A DNA stretch of 64,000 bases, taken from positions 1 through 64,000 of the forward strand of contig NZ_QEHR01000009.1 of NCBI RefSeq assembly GCF_003095375.1, given 5' to 3'. Both the position numbers and the translations under genes were made by a program. The notes beneath the pieces were generated by a model. It ran no database searches, was not told where the DNA came from, and was given only the letters and a program-made list of their open reading frames with translations. Source of the DNA: Marixanthomonas spongiae. Lineage in GTDB: Bacteria; Bacteroidota; Bacteroidia; Flavobacteriales; Flavobacteriaceae. Below, in pieces: positions 17,303-26,244 of this stretch (positions are counted from its first letter, which is position 1; the number at the start of each line of letters is the position of its first letter).

Positions 17303-18739
17303 ATGAGCGAGCAGCAAAACAACGAGAAGGTGCACGTAACCCCAAACGATGAAGAGTTTGAAAAGGTAAAGCTGAACACTTGGGAGAGCATCAAAAAATT
17401 CTTTAAAGAGCTTTTCGATATCCGGTCGGATAGTGACCGGGATGCCACGATCGAGGCAGTTAAAAAAGACATCCCTTTTAAAGGTCACACCGCTTGGATT
17501 CTCATATTCTCCATTTTTGTCGCCTCTATTGGTCTAAACGTAAGTAGTACGGCCGTTGTAATTGGTGCGATGTTAATATCACCTTTAATGGGCCCTATCG
17601 TTGGGATTGGCCTTTCCGTGGCGATTAACGATGTGGAGACCTTACGGCGTTCCATGATCAATTTGGGGATCATGGTGTTTTTAAGTGTGATCACCGCTTT
17701 TTTATATTTTAAACTTTCCCCATTAACCGAAGAGACGCCAGAGCTCGTGGCGCGCACGTACCCAACCATTTTGGACGTTTTGGTGGCCATATTCGGGGGG
17801 CTGGGCCTTATTATCGCCAAGACCAAAAGCGGTACCATTGCCAGCGTTATTTTTGGGGTGGCCATTGCCACGGCCCTTATGCCGCCCTTGTGTACCGTTG
17901 GTTATGGATTGGCCATTGGCAATTTTCAGTATGCAGGAGGCGCCTTATATCTATTTTCCATCAATGCGGTTTTTATTGCCCTTTCTACCTTTATCGTTTC
18001 CAAATTGCTGCGTTTTCCGTTGGTACGCTACGCGAATTCCAAAAAACGAAAGCGTATCGCCCAAATAGCCTCATTGATTGCCTTGATCGTGATGGTGCCC
18101 AGTGTAATTCTGTTCATTAACCTTCTGGACCAACAATTATTTGAAAACAAGACCAAGGAATTTGTAAAAAGCATCATTACCTACGAAGGGGCCGAAGTTG
18201 TAAAATTTACCCAAGATTATAAATCCAAAAACATCGAGGTGTACCTAATAGGACGGCCTGTGCCGCAAAACAAAATCAATGAATGGTTGGTTGAAATGGA
18301 AAAGACCGAAATGCTGGAAGAAGCCAACTTGCGTATTTATCAAGGTACGGACCAAACCGGTGAAATGGCGGCGAAACTGTCCAGCGAAGTTAAGGCAGGA
18401 ATATTGGAAGATCTCTATGTGAAAAACGAACAGATGATCAAGGACAAAAACTCCCGCATCGATTTCCTGGAAAACGAAATTGCCAAACTGCGCATTAAGA
18501 ATGTTCCATTTGAAGAACTGAGCAAAGAGGTGAAAGCTATCTATCAGGATATGGACCAGTTTTCTTTTTCAAAAAGGATAACCACCAATTTTGAAAAAAC
18601 CGATACCTTGCCAGTGGTGTATGTTTCGTGGGATAAAACGGTTTCTTTAAAAGAAAAGAAGGAGAAAAACACAGCGCTTTTCAATTGGCTGAAGATAAAA
18701 ATGAAAGTGGATACGTTAGTGGTACAGGAAACGCCATAA
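17303..18739 (+). CDS. DUF389 family (TIGR00341-type) membrane protein
   Basis: The 478-aa protein has a cytoplasmic N-terminal region. Five or six transmembrane helices follow, between about residues 55 and 275, containing STAVVIGAMLISPLMGPIVGIG, the hallmark of DUF389. A soluble C-terminal half includes a coiled-coil stretch (KDKNSRIDFLENEIAKLRIK). The function is unknown. ATG directly follows the preceding stop (TAG-ATG), suggesting translational coupling with the guanylyltransferase. Confidence 0.85.
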   Translation: MSEQQNNEKVHVTPNDEEFEKVKLNTWESIKKFFKELFDIRSDSDRDATIEAVKKDIPFKGHTAWILIFSIFVASIGLNVSSTAVVIGAMLISPLMGPIVGIGLSVAINDVETLRRSMINLGIMVFLSVITAFLYFKLSPLTEETPELVARTYPTILDVLVAIFGGLGLIIAKTKSGTIASVIFGVAIATALMPPLCTVGYGLAIGNFQYAGGALYLFSINAVFIALSTFIVSKLLRFPLVRYANSKKRKRIAQIASLIALIVMVPSVILFINLLDQQLFENKTKEFVKSIITYEGAEVVKFTQDYKSKNIEVYLIGRPVPQNKINEWLVEMEKTEMLEEANLRIYQGTDQTGEMAAKLSSEVKAGILEDLYVKNEQMIKDKNSRIDFLENEIAKLRIKNVPFEELSKEVKAIYQDMDQFSFSKRITTNFEKTDTLPVVYVSWDKTVSLKEKKEKNTALFNWLKIKMKVDTLVVQETP

Positions 18740-18744
18740 AGAAA

Positions 18745-18785
18745 CGCCTACCCTAAAGCAGTTTTATCCGGGCGTTTTAGGCGAC
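18745..18785. terminator. hairpin between convergent genes
   Basis: Arms CGCCTA and TAGGCG, with an inner partial match, lie between the convergent DUF389 and FG-GAP genes. Stem pairing is imperfect and no long T-run is seen. Confidence 0.3.
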
Positions 18786-18802
18786 ATTGAAAAGGAGGAG
18801 GA

Positions 18803-20419
18803 TTATTTCTTAACAAATTTGTAATTTACTTTTTGCTGTCCTACCTTAATCTGAACAAAATAAACCCCACTATTTAAAGCTTCGACATTCAAGGTGTTTT
18901 CTGAAGATATAGTTGTGTTCAGTATCATTTTACCGGTAAGATCCACTACTTGAACGGGTGAATTTTCCAATCCTTTTTTAGAAAAGTTCAAAACACCAGA
19001 AGTTGGATTGGGATACATAACAATTCCCTCAAGTTTGTGGGTGTTTATAGCCAGCGGCGAGCTTCCTTCTTCTACTTCATGAAGTGTGTTGATATCCGGG
19101 TTCTCAAGTTGGTCAACCGTTCCTGAAGGCCAAGTGATGGTAATTTTATCGATTTCGGTGCTGTTGCCAATTCCCACGTGTGCCGATAAGCTGTTCATAT
19201 GGCTAAATCCTTGCCCAGAGCGTACTTCGCGCATTTGCTTGCCCCAACTTCCATATACTTCAACTCGTGCCCCAATACCGTTTACATTGCTGTCGATGCC
19301 TTTTAAAATCACTTTTACCCAATTGTTGCCGTTACCTTCATTTATCCAGAGTTGTCCATCATTTACAACGTCTAAAAAACCGTCGTTGTTCAAATCGGCG
19401 ATGGCGCCCTCATCAAAGGGGAGATCCATTCCGGTAAAGGTCATGTCGCCGTTATTGATGTATAATTCCTTGGACATTTCAGAAAAAATATCCACAAACC
19501 CATCGTTGTTAAAATCGGCTGCTTGGTTTTCCCAAGCCCCGAGATCGGTAGGGTTAATGCCGGAAGTTTCAATAATATCGGTATAATTTCCGGTGCCATC
19601 GTTTTCCATAAGGCGGTTTTGAAAATCGTGGTTTACTATAAAGGCATCAAAATCGCCATCGTTGTCAAAATCTTCAAAAACGGTTGACCACGATTGTGCA
19701 TTGTCTTTCATGCCTATTTCTTCGGCATTTTCTGTAAAAGTCCCATCGCCGTTATTGGTGTACATTGCATTATCGCGCTCTGGGTCGCCGGGGTTGGAAC
19801 CGCCACGGCATTTGGTCAAGTACATATCGGTATCGCCGTCGTTATCGTAATCTACCCAAATTGCCGCATAGTTTCCAGGGAGATCGATGGTTTCAATCAA
19901 GGTTTGGTCCAAGGTCATATTGCCTTCGCCATCATTTTGGTAGGGGTGGCTTTGGTCTACATCGTGGCAAACAAAAGCATCCAAATCACCATCGTTGTCT
20001 ATATCGGCTATGGTGCTGCGTTGCGAAAAGATGTATTCGTTATGTGAGGTGTCTTCGGTAAAGACTGTTCCATCTTCATTGGCCATTAGAAAGGAAACCC
20101 GCTGTGTGTCGCCCAGTACCAAATCGTTATAACCATTTCCGTCCAGATCGCCAGCAGCGATGCTCCAATTAGGTGCGTTTTGAATGGTCATAGCGTACAT
20201 AACAGATTGAAAAGTTCCGTCTGGTTGTTGATAATCAATACCGATGCCGCTGTAGGATACCCGAACATAGTCATCTAAGTTGTCGCCGTTCATATCAACA
20301 GTACATTCTGATGTGTCTGGAAAGTTACCGATGAGGTCGGATTGGTTTACAAATGTAACTTGGCCATAGGTGCCAAGTGTGGCCAGTAAAAAGATACCGA
20401 AGAGTACTGTTTTTTTCAT
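18803..20419 (-). CDS. FG-GAP/VCBS-repeat protein with ASPIC/UnbV domain and T9SS sorting signal
   Basis: The 538-aa secreted protein has a signal peptide (GIFLLATLGTYGQ). Multiple calcium-binding repeats follow (DMNGDNLDD, DLDGNGYND, DIDNDGDLDAF, DYDNDGDTDMY and others), a CRTAC1-like β-propeller. An ASPIC/UnbV domain comes next (GIGARVEVYGSWGKQ…ITITWPSGTVDQL), then a type A T9SS sorting domain (MYPNPTSG to YKFVKK). It is a likely substrate of the PorU/PorV machinery encoded upstream in this window. The target is unknown. Confidence 0.88.
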   Translation of the reverse strand: MKKTVLFGIFLLATLGTYGQVTFVNQSDLIGNFPDTSECTVDMNGDNLDDYVRVSYSGIGIDYQQPDGTFQSVMYAMTIQNAPNWSIAAGDLDGNGYNDLVLGDTQRVSFLMANEDGTVFTEDTSHNEYIFSQRSTIADIDNDGDLDAFVCHDVDQSHPYQNDGEGNMTLDQTLIETIDLPGNYAAIWVDYDNDGDTDMYLTKCRGGSNPGDPERDNAMYTNNGDGTFTENAEEIGMKDNAQSWSTVFEDFDNDGDFDAFIVNHDFQNRLMENDGTGNYTDIIETSGINPTDLGAWENQAADFNNDGFVDIFSEMSKELYINNGDMTFTGMDLPFDEGAIADLNNDGFLDVVNDGQLWINEGNGNNWVKVILKGIDSNVNGIGARVEVYGSWGKQMREVRSGQGFSHMNSLSAHVGIGNSTEIDKITITWPSGTVDQLENPDINTLHEVEEGSSPLAINTHKLEGIVMYPNPTSGVLNFSKKGLENSPVQVVDLTGKMILNTTISSENTLNVEALNSGVYFVQIKVGQQKVNYKFVKK

Positions 20420-20483
20420 AATGATAGGGAATAAAGTGCCTAAAATTATGGAAAATAATTTATTTGAAAGAAATTATACTAAA

Positions 20484-21248
20484 TTATTGTTCTTTTAATT
20501 GAACTTCCCTTATCTTTTTGAATAAATCTGATGAATAAACAAAGTTTGTTACATCTTCATTATCAGTTTTGAAAATTTCTTCATTGGTACCTTGCCAGAC
20601 CAATTTGCCGTTTTTCAATAAAACCACTTTTTGCCCAATTTCCATTACCGAATTCATATCGTGGGTTACCACTATGGTCGTAATGTCGTATTCGTGGGTG
20701 ATTTCCTGAATAAGATTGTCTATTAGCGTAGCGGTTTTTGGATCAAGGCCCGAATTGGGTTCGTCACAAAACAAATATTTAGGGCGGTTAACGATGGCGC
20801 GGGCAATGGAAACCCTTTTTTGCATCCCGCCTGAAATTTCAGCCGGGTATTTTTTGTTTACGTTTTCAAGGTTTACCCGTGCCAGCACTTCGTTGACGCG
20901 TTCCAGCATATCGCTTTTTTTCTGTTTGGTGAACATGCGCAAGGGGAACATGACGTTTTCTTCAATGGTCATGGAATCGAACAGGGCCCCGCCTTGAAAC
21001 AGCATGCCAATATCCTCACGAAGCGCGCGCTGTTTTTCGTCGTCCATGTCCTGGATGGCTTCATCTTCATAATAAATGCGGCCTTCTTCTGGCTTAAAAA
21101 GACCAATAAGGCATTTAAGCATAACCGTTTTGCCGCTTCCGCTTTGCCCAATAATCAAGTTGGTTTTCCCTTTATCGAAGGTGGTGGAGATGCCTTTTAA
21201 AATTTCTTCGTCCCCAAAACGTTTATGTATGTCTTCTACTTTTATCAT
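20484..21248 (-). CDS. ABC transporter ATP-binding protein, MlaF-like
   Basis: The 254-aa ATPase has Walker A GQSGSGKT (residues 34-41), signature ISGGMQKRVSIARA, and Walker B YLFCDEPNSGLD with the NSGLD variant typical of Mce/Mla-type lipid ABC transporters. The start ATG at 21248 overlaps the mlaE stop as TAATG, showing translational coupling. A longer upstream frame reads through the 3' end of mlaE and is not real. The role is probably phospholipid or lipid transport between inner and outer membrane. Confidence 0.9.
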   Translation of the reverse strand: MIKVEDIHKRFGDEEILKGISTTFDKGKTNLIIGQSGSGKTVMLKCLIGLFKPEEGRIYYEDEAIQDMDDEKQRALREDIGMLFQGGALFDSMTIEENVMFPLRMFTKQKKSDMLERVNEVLARVNLENVNKKYPAEISGGMQKRVSIARAIVNRPKYLFCDEPNSGLDPKTATLIDNLIQEITHEYDITTIVVTHDMNSVMEIGQKVVLLKNGKLVWQGTNEEIFKTDNEDVTNFVYSSDLFKKIREVQLKEQ

Positions 21249-21985
21249 TAGCTCAACAGGAGTTGGGTGATTACGTAATTTGCCAAAATTATGAGCACAC
21301 TGGTCCAAACAAAAGAGTTGGTACTGGCTTTGCCCACTTCTAACGATCCGCCTTTCATATAATAGCCTTGCCACGAAGGTACGGTGGCCAAAATAAAGGC
21401 GAAAACAAAGGTTTTAAAAAAGGCATAGAATAACTGAAAGGGGATGAAATCTTCCTGCAGCCCTTCGATAAAAGAGGTGGAAGACGTAAACCCGCCGTAC
21501 ACGCCTGCCAACCAACCGCCGACTACGCCCAAAAACATGGATATTACGATTAAAAACGGATAAAACAGCAAGGCGATTATCTTCGGAAATACTAAATAAT
21601 TCAATGAATTGATCCCCATTACCTCCAAGGCGTCAATTTGTTCGGTAACCCGCATAGAACCGATGCTCGATGTAATGAACGAACCCACTTTCCCTGCCAT
21701 GATGATCGAAATGAAGGTAGGCGCAAACTCCAATATCACCGACTGCCGGGTGGCATACCCAATAAGCGATTCGGGGATGATGGGGTTGGTCATGTTCAGG
21801 GCCGTCTGTATGGCGACCACCCCACCAACAAAAAAGGAGATAAATGAAACAATACCAAGCGAGCTGATGATCAAGTCGTCAATTTCCTTAAAAATAAGGT
21901 GCTGTAATACGGAACGTTTGGTAAAGCTGCCAAAAACCTTTGACAACATCACAAAATAGGAACCGATATCATGTAGGTATTTCAT
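21248..21985 (-). CDS. MlaE-type ABC transporter permease
   Basis: The 245-aa membrane protein with about five helices contains the MlaE/YrbE hallmark FAPTFISIIMAGKVGSFI and SIGSMRVTEQIDALEVMG. It forms the permease of a lipid-transport ABC system with the overlapping ATPase gene downstream. No MCE-domain (MlaD) gene is in the window, so that partner must be encoded elsewhere. Confidence 0.9.
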   Translation of the reverse strand: MKYLHDIGSYFVMLSKVFGSFTKRSVLQHLIFKEIDDLIISSLGIVSFISFFVGGVVAIQTALNMTNPIIPESLIGYATRQSVILEFAPTFISIIMAGKVGSFITSSIGSMRVTEQIDALEVMGINSLNYLVFPKIIALLFYPFLIVISMFLGVVGGWLAGVYGGFTSSTSFIEGLQEDFIPFQLFYAFFKTFVFAFILATVPSWQGYYMKGGSLEVGKASTNSFVWTSVLIILANYVITQLLLS

Positions 21986-22055
21986 AAGCGCTTAAGATAC
22001 TGCTAAAGTAACAAAATTCAATGAGTGTTGCCCGTAAAATGTATAAGGCGCGGTT

Positions 22056-23159
22056 TTACTGCTGTCCTAAAAGCAATTGTTTTATTTTAGTATAGATTTC
22101 GGTGTTTTCGTAAATACCGTTAAAGTGTTCGGCACCAGGTCCTTTTGCAAACACCGGAATCATGGTCGCCGAATGTCCGCCAGTGGAAAAAGATGGTGCT
22201 ATCTGGTTGTAATCGCCATCTTTTGAGGCTAAGGTGTAGCCGCCCGTTTCGTGGTCTGCGGTAACGATCACCAAAGTTTCTTCATTAATTTTTGCAAAAT
22301 CGAGTGCCACGCCTATGGTTTTGTCAAAGTCCAGCAGTTCGCCAATTAAGTAATCGGCCTCGTTGGCGTGCCCGCCCCAATCAATTTGCGAGCCTTCTAC
22401 CATTAAAAAGAAACCGTCTTTGTTTCTGGTGAGATTTTCAATGGCCAGCTGTGTGGCATCGGGCAGAAAATCGGCCCGGCCGTCTATTTTTTTGGGCATT
22501 CCATCTTCAGCTAATAAAATCGCTTCTTTTTTATCTGAAAATTTTGTGGGCAGCTTATCAGTGTAAACCTGAAAGCCGTTGCCTTCCAGCTCTGCATAGA
22601 GGTTACGGCCATCTTTTCGGTCGTTGAAAAATTTTTGACCGCCGCCAGCAAAAAAGTCAACATCGCTGGTGGGCATAAAAGCTGCGATATCATCATACTG
22701 CCTGCGGTATTTTACGTGAGCAAAAAAACTGGCCGGTGTAGCATGTACAATAGAGGACGTGGCGACCAAGCCAGTGCTCAACCCTTTTCTTGAAACCTCT
22801 TCTAGGATAGTTGGCACGGGGATGGTGTCTATATTCACCCCAATAGCGCCATTATACGTTTTTACGCCGGAAGCAAATGCCGTGGCCCCAGCGGCCGAAT
22901 CGGTAATCACATCGTTGCCAGATGAAGTTTTAATGAGCCCAATGGTGGGAAAGCGCTCAAAATTTGATGCCTTTTCCTGAAAAAACAAAGCCGACGAAAC
23001 TTGGCTGAGGCCCATGCCGTCGCCAATTAACAAGATGACATTTTTGGGCGTTTTGTTTACAGTTTCCGTCGATAACATATTGTCCTTAACTTGTACCGAT
23101 ACGCAGTTGGTACCTAAAAAAAGAAGCAAGGCCGATAAGGGTAAGAATAAGCGTTTCAT
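22056..23159 (-). CDS. Alkaline phosphatase (PhoA-type), putative lipoprotein
   Basis: Hydrolyses phosphomonoesters outside the inner membrane. The 367-aa protein has metal-binding LIGDGMGLSQ (Asp47), nucleophile DSAAGATAFASG (Ser88), TADHETGGYTL and STGGHSATMIPVFAKGPGAEHF. The N-terminus LLLFLGTNC gives a probable lipobox (Cys19), suggesting membrane anchoring. It is shorter than E. coli PhoA, as is common in Bacteroidota. It stands alone between mlaE and a glycosyltransferase gene. Confidence 0.92.
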   Translation of the reverse strand: MKRLFLPLSALLLFLGTNCVSVQVKDNMLSTETVNKTPKNVILLIGDGMGLSQVSSALFFQEKASNFERFPTIGLIKTSSGNDVITDSAAGATAFASGVKTYNGAIGVNIDTIPVPTILEEVSRKGLSTGLVATSSIVHATPASFFAHVKYRRQYDDIAAFMPTSDVDFFAGGGQKFFNDRKDGRNLYAELEGNGFQVYTDKLPTKFSDKKEAILLAEDGMPKKIDGRADFLPDATQLAIENLTRNKDGFFLMVEGSQIDWGGHANEADYLIGELLDFDKTIGVALDFAKINEETLVIVTADHETGGYTLASKDGDYNQIAPSFSTGGHSATMIPVFAKGPGAEHFNGIYENTEIYTKIKQLLLGQQ

Positions 23160-23227
23160 GAAATAAAATGGATTTTTTTAGAAAACCTAAAAGTACATAG
23201 AATTCAACAGGAAAAGCGTTAGGAAGC

Positions 23228-24079
23228 TTATAAAATTTTCTTTTTGATACCGGTCCAGCGAAGCTTGCGGATAAAAGACCCTTCTTTTTTTGAAACAATA
23301 GGCTCAACAGCACTGTTTTTGGCTTTTGCATAGCCCCGTAAACAATCGATAAAATAGTCAAAACTTCTTTTTTTATAGGAAAGTTTTGCTGAAGCAATGA
23401 TGGTTAGCACAACGCCATACCGCAATTTATAAAACGCTTCGCCTTGTTTGTGGCGAGACGCCTTGGTGTAGGTGTTGCCCGTGGGTTTCAAGTGTTTTAC
23501 ATGCAAAGATTCATCGGTGCAGATTTGCCAACCGTGGTATTGCGCCAAGAGTTCGTCCACGGTGTCCCAGCCTATGGATTTTTTTAAACCTCCAATATCG
23601 TCAAAACATTCTTTGCGGTAGGTCTTTATTGGCCCCCTAACTTTTTTTTTATTTGAAATATTCTCAAATATCCATTTGCCTTTATCGTGAATATATAAGT
23701 TTCCACCTGCAATACCGACAGATTTATTTTCAGAAAACATCTCTCGTATTCTTTTAAAATATATAGGAGGTAGTTCTATATCGCCGTCAAACTTCCCAAT
23801 TAGTTCATAGTCATTCTTAGATATAGTTTCTAAACCATTGTAGAATGCATTGATTACTTTTTTACCAGGTATATGTTTATTAGCAGAATTATTTTGGACT
23901 AATTCAATCCAATCGTATTTTTTTGAATAATTTTTTGCTATTGAATTTGTATTATCACTCGAATTGTCATTTACAAGAATGAGTTTATCAACATTTTGAA
24001 TTTGATTTATGAAACTATCCAAAGTTTTCTCTAAATATAATTCTTCATTGTAAAGGGGGATAATTACGCAAATTTTCAT
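23228..24079 (-). CDS. Family 2 glycosyltransferase
   Basis: The 283-aa GT-A enzyme begins MKICVIIPLYNEELYLEKT, has NDNSSDNT and the metal-binding KFDGDIELP. Later motifs are GGNLYIHDKG and IGWDTVDELLAQ. The substrate is unknown. I start at ATG 24079, since the alternative TTG lies 6 bases upstream. Base composition changes inside the gene: the first half (to about 23640) is strikingly AT-rich while the C-terminal half matches neighbours, suggesting a recombination joint. Confidence 0.87.
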   Translation of the reverse strand: MKICVIIPLYNEELYLEKTLDSFINQIQNVDKLILVNDNSSDNTNSIAKNYSKKYDWIELVQNNSANKHIPGKKVINAFYNGLETISKNDYELIGKFDGDIELPPIYFKRIREMFSENKSVGIAGGNLYIHDKGKWIFENISNKKKVRGPIKTYRKECFDDIGGLKKSIGWDTVDELLAQYHGWQICTDESLHVKHLKPTGNTYTKASRHKQGEAFYKLRYGVVLTIIASAKLSYKKRSFDYFIDCLRGYAKAKNSAVEPIVSKKEGSFIRKLRWTGIKKKIL

Positions 24080-24126
24080 TTTCAAAACTGCTTTTTTGTA
24101 TATATTTACAAAAATCTGAAATTATT

Positions 24127-25686
24127 ATGAAAAAAACATTACTTCTGTTAATTACTTTGTGTTGTGGTTTTTGTTATGGTCAAAATTATAATGTTTCAAT
24201 TTATCAACAGATTGCAGATAATAAAGGCGGGTTTAATGCAGCTATCGACAATGCAGATTGGTTCGGATATTCAGTGGAAAGTATAGGGGATTTGAATGGT
24301 GATGGAATTGAAGATGTTGTAGTAGGGTCATTAAAAGATGATGACGGGGGATTTAACAGAGGCGCATTGTATGTGCTTTTCTTAAATAGAGATGGAGAGG
24401 TAGATTCCTATCAAAAAATTAGTGATACAGAAGGAGGGTTTCAAGGAGTTTTGGATGATTGGGATATATTTGGGTCTTCAATTTCTTATTTAGGAGATAT
24501 AAATAATGATGGTTTTACAGAAATAGGTGTAGGGGCTGAGTATGATGGAGATGGAGGTTATTGGCATGGGGCAGTATGGATTTTATCTTTGGATTCGAAT
24601 GGAATTGTACAGTCATATTCTAAAATAAGTGATACAGAAGGTGGTTTTTTAGCTCCTTTAGGCGATGAGGATGTTTTTGGAACGGATATAGCATCTTTAG
24701 GAGATTTAAATGGAGATGGTTTTGGGGATATTGTAGTTTCGGCAAGAAGAGATCCAGATGGAGGCTCAGATCGTGGAGCAGTTTATATACTTTTTTTGAA
24801 CAATGATTTATCGGTAAATAACTATCAAAAGATTAGTCAAACTCAAGGTAATTTTCAGGGGTATTTAGATCCGGGCGATTATTTTGGAGGAGCTGTCGCA
24901 AATATTGGAGATATTGACTTAGATGGAGTTGTTGATATTGCGGTGGGTGCTTATAGAGATGATGATGGAGGTATAGATCAGGGGGCTGTATATGTGCTTT
25001 TTTTAAATTCTGATGGTTCTGTGAAAGATTATCAAAAGATCAGTGATGTGTATGGAGGTTTAGAAACAACTTTTAACAATGGGATGTTTTTTGGCACATC
25101 AATTGACTTAGCTTATGATATTAATGATAACGGATTAACTGAAATAATTGTAGGTGCGAAAGGGTACTGGAATGAAGAAAATTCAGAAATCGGAGCTTTT
25201 TATATATTGGAGCTTAATAACAATGGAACGGTTAATAATTCTGTAAGGTACACTAAAGGAGAGCAATTTTTTGATGGAGATGTTGTACCAGAAAGCTCTT
25301 TTGGGTTTTCCGTCTCTTACAATAGAGGCCTTTCTACAAATGATGCTATTGTAATTGGAGCCCATACAACTGGCGATATTAATGGTTTTGAAAATGGTAG
25401 TTTGTGGATTTTGCAATTAGGCAAAATTTTATCAATTGATGATATAGATGGAAACAATGAACAAATTTTAGTTTACCCTAACCCAACTAATAATTCTTTT
25501 AGCTTACATGAAATTGATGATATTTTAATGATTCAAATTTTTGACAGTCAGGGAAAGGAAATTATTTCTTTTAAGGATATAAAATCCAATAATTTTGACG
25601 TATCATTTTTACCTGTAGGTGTTTATGTAATTTTGATTAAATCTAATAATGAAGATATTTCATCATACAAGTTAATTAAAAATTAA
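24127..25686 (+). CDS. Secreted FG-GAP (integrin-like) propeller protein with T9SS sorting signal
   Basis: The 519-aa protein has a signal peptide (LLLLITLCCGFCYGQ). Six or seven repeats of about 60 residues follow the pattern YQKISDTEGGF … FGSSISYLGDINNDGFTEI … DDGGxxxGAVYVLFL, matching integrin-type FG-GAP blades. A C-terminal sorting domain runs from YPNPTNNSF to YKLIKN. The gene is very AT-rich compared with flanking genes and is divergent from the glycosyltransferase. It is probably a surface or secreted T9SS cargo; the ligand is unknown. Confidence 0.87.
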   Translation: MKKTLLLLITLCCGFCYGQNYNVSIYQQIADNKGGFNAAIDNADWFGYSVESIGDLNGDGIEDVVVGSLKDDDGGFNRGALYVLFLNRDGEVDSYQKISDTEGGFQGVLDDWDIFGSSISYLGDINNDGFTEIGVGAEYDGDGGYWHGAVWILSLDSNGIVQSYSKISDTEGGFLAPLGDEDVFGTDIASLGDLNGDGFGDIVVSARRDPDGGSDRGAVYILFLNNDLSVNNYQKISQTQGNFQGYLDPGDYFGGAVANIGDIDLDGVVDIAVGAYRDDDGGIDQGAVYVLFLNSDGSVKDYQKISDVYGGLETTFNNGMFFGTSIDLAYDINDNGLTEIIVGAKGYWNEENSEIGAFYILELNNNGTVNNSVRYTKGEQFFDGDVVPESSFGFSVSYNRGLSTNDAIVIGAHTTGDINGFENGSLWILQLGKILSIDDIDGNNEQILVYPNPTNNSFSLHEIDDILMIQIFDSQGKEIISFKDIKSNNFDVSFLPVGVYVILIKSNNEDISSYKLIKN

Positions 25687-25710
25687 GTGGAAATAATATA
25701 AAACCTATAA

Positions 25711-26238
25711 TTACTTATCGATCCTCTCCGCATAAACAAGATAGTATCGTGGGGTAAACCGTCTTAGTACGGGTCTGATACCTACTTTTTTTACAGGATT
25801 GGTAAATTTTGTCCGTTTTTTAATGGTCCATCCAGCTTTTTCCAACAGCCAGTCAAATTGCCAATCTTCAAACTCATGGAAATGGCGGTCCCAAGCATCG
25901 GTTTTGCTTTTGTAGGCCGGGGCAAACCACAACTTTAACGGAACGGAAGCCACCAATTTTTTTGCTTGAATATCCTGTAAAACATTAAAGGGAGCGACCA
26001 AGTGTTCAAATATCTCAAAAGCAGTCACCACATCATATTCATTGGTTTTAACGGCTTCGGTTTTTAAGTCGAGGTCTTCGCCTTGGGTGTTGGTTACGTT
26101 ATAGCCTTCTTTTTGCATCATTTCAGAAAACGGGTTCTCAACACCCAAATCCAAAATAGATTCATCGGTAGTTACCATATCTTTTAAAAACCGTAAAGTG
26201 TGCTTGTAGCGTTTTTTCGGAAATTTGCCTTCGTACAT
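25711..26238 (-). CDS. SAM-dependent methyltransferase (class I)
   Basis: The 175-aa protein has a weakly conserved SAM motif I (SILDLGVENPFSEMM) and the family feature YDVVTAFEIFEHL, as in Methyltransf_11/23 proteins. The C-terminal half includes RHFHEFEDWQFDWLLEKAGW. The substrate is unknown. It starts 6 bases after the KAS III-like gene on the same strand and is probably co-transcribed, so the two may act on related molecules. Confidence 0.75.
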   Translation of the reverse strand: MYEGKFPKKRYKHTLRFLKDMVTTDESILDLGVENPFSEMMQKEGYNVTNTQGEDLDLKTEAVKTNEYDVVTAFEIFEHLVAPFNVLQDIQAKKLVASVPLKLWFAPAYKSKTDAWDRHFHEFEDWQFDWLLEKAGWTIKKRTKFTNPVKKVGIRPVLRRFTPRYYLVYAERIDK

Positions 26239-26244
26239 ACAGCA

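Noticed and set aside
21249-21374. 42-residue N-terminal extension of the MlaF-like ATPase
   Set aside because: It is an out-of-frame reading of the 3' end of mlaE; ATG 21248 in TAATG is the natural start.
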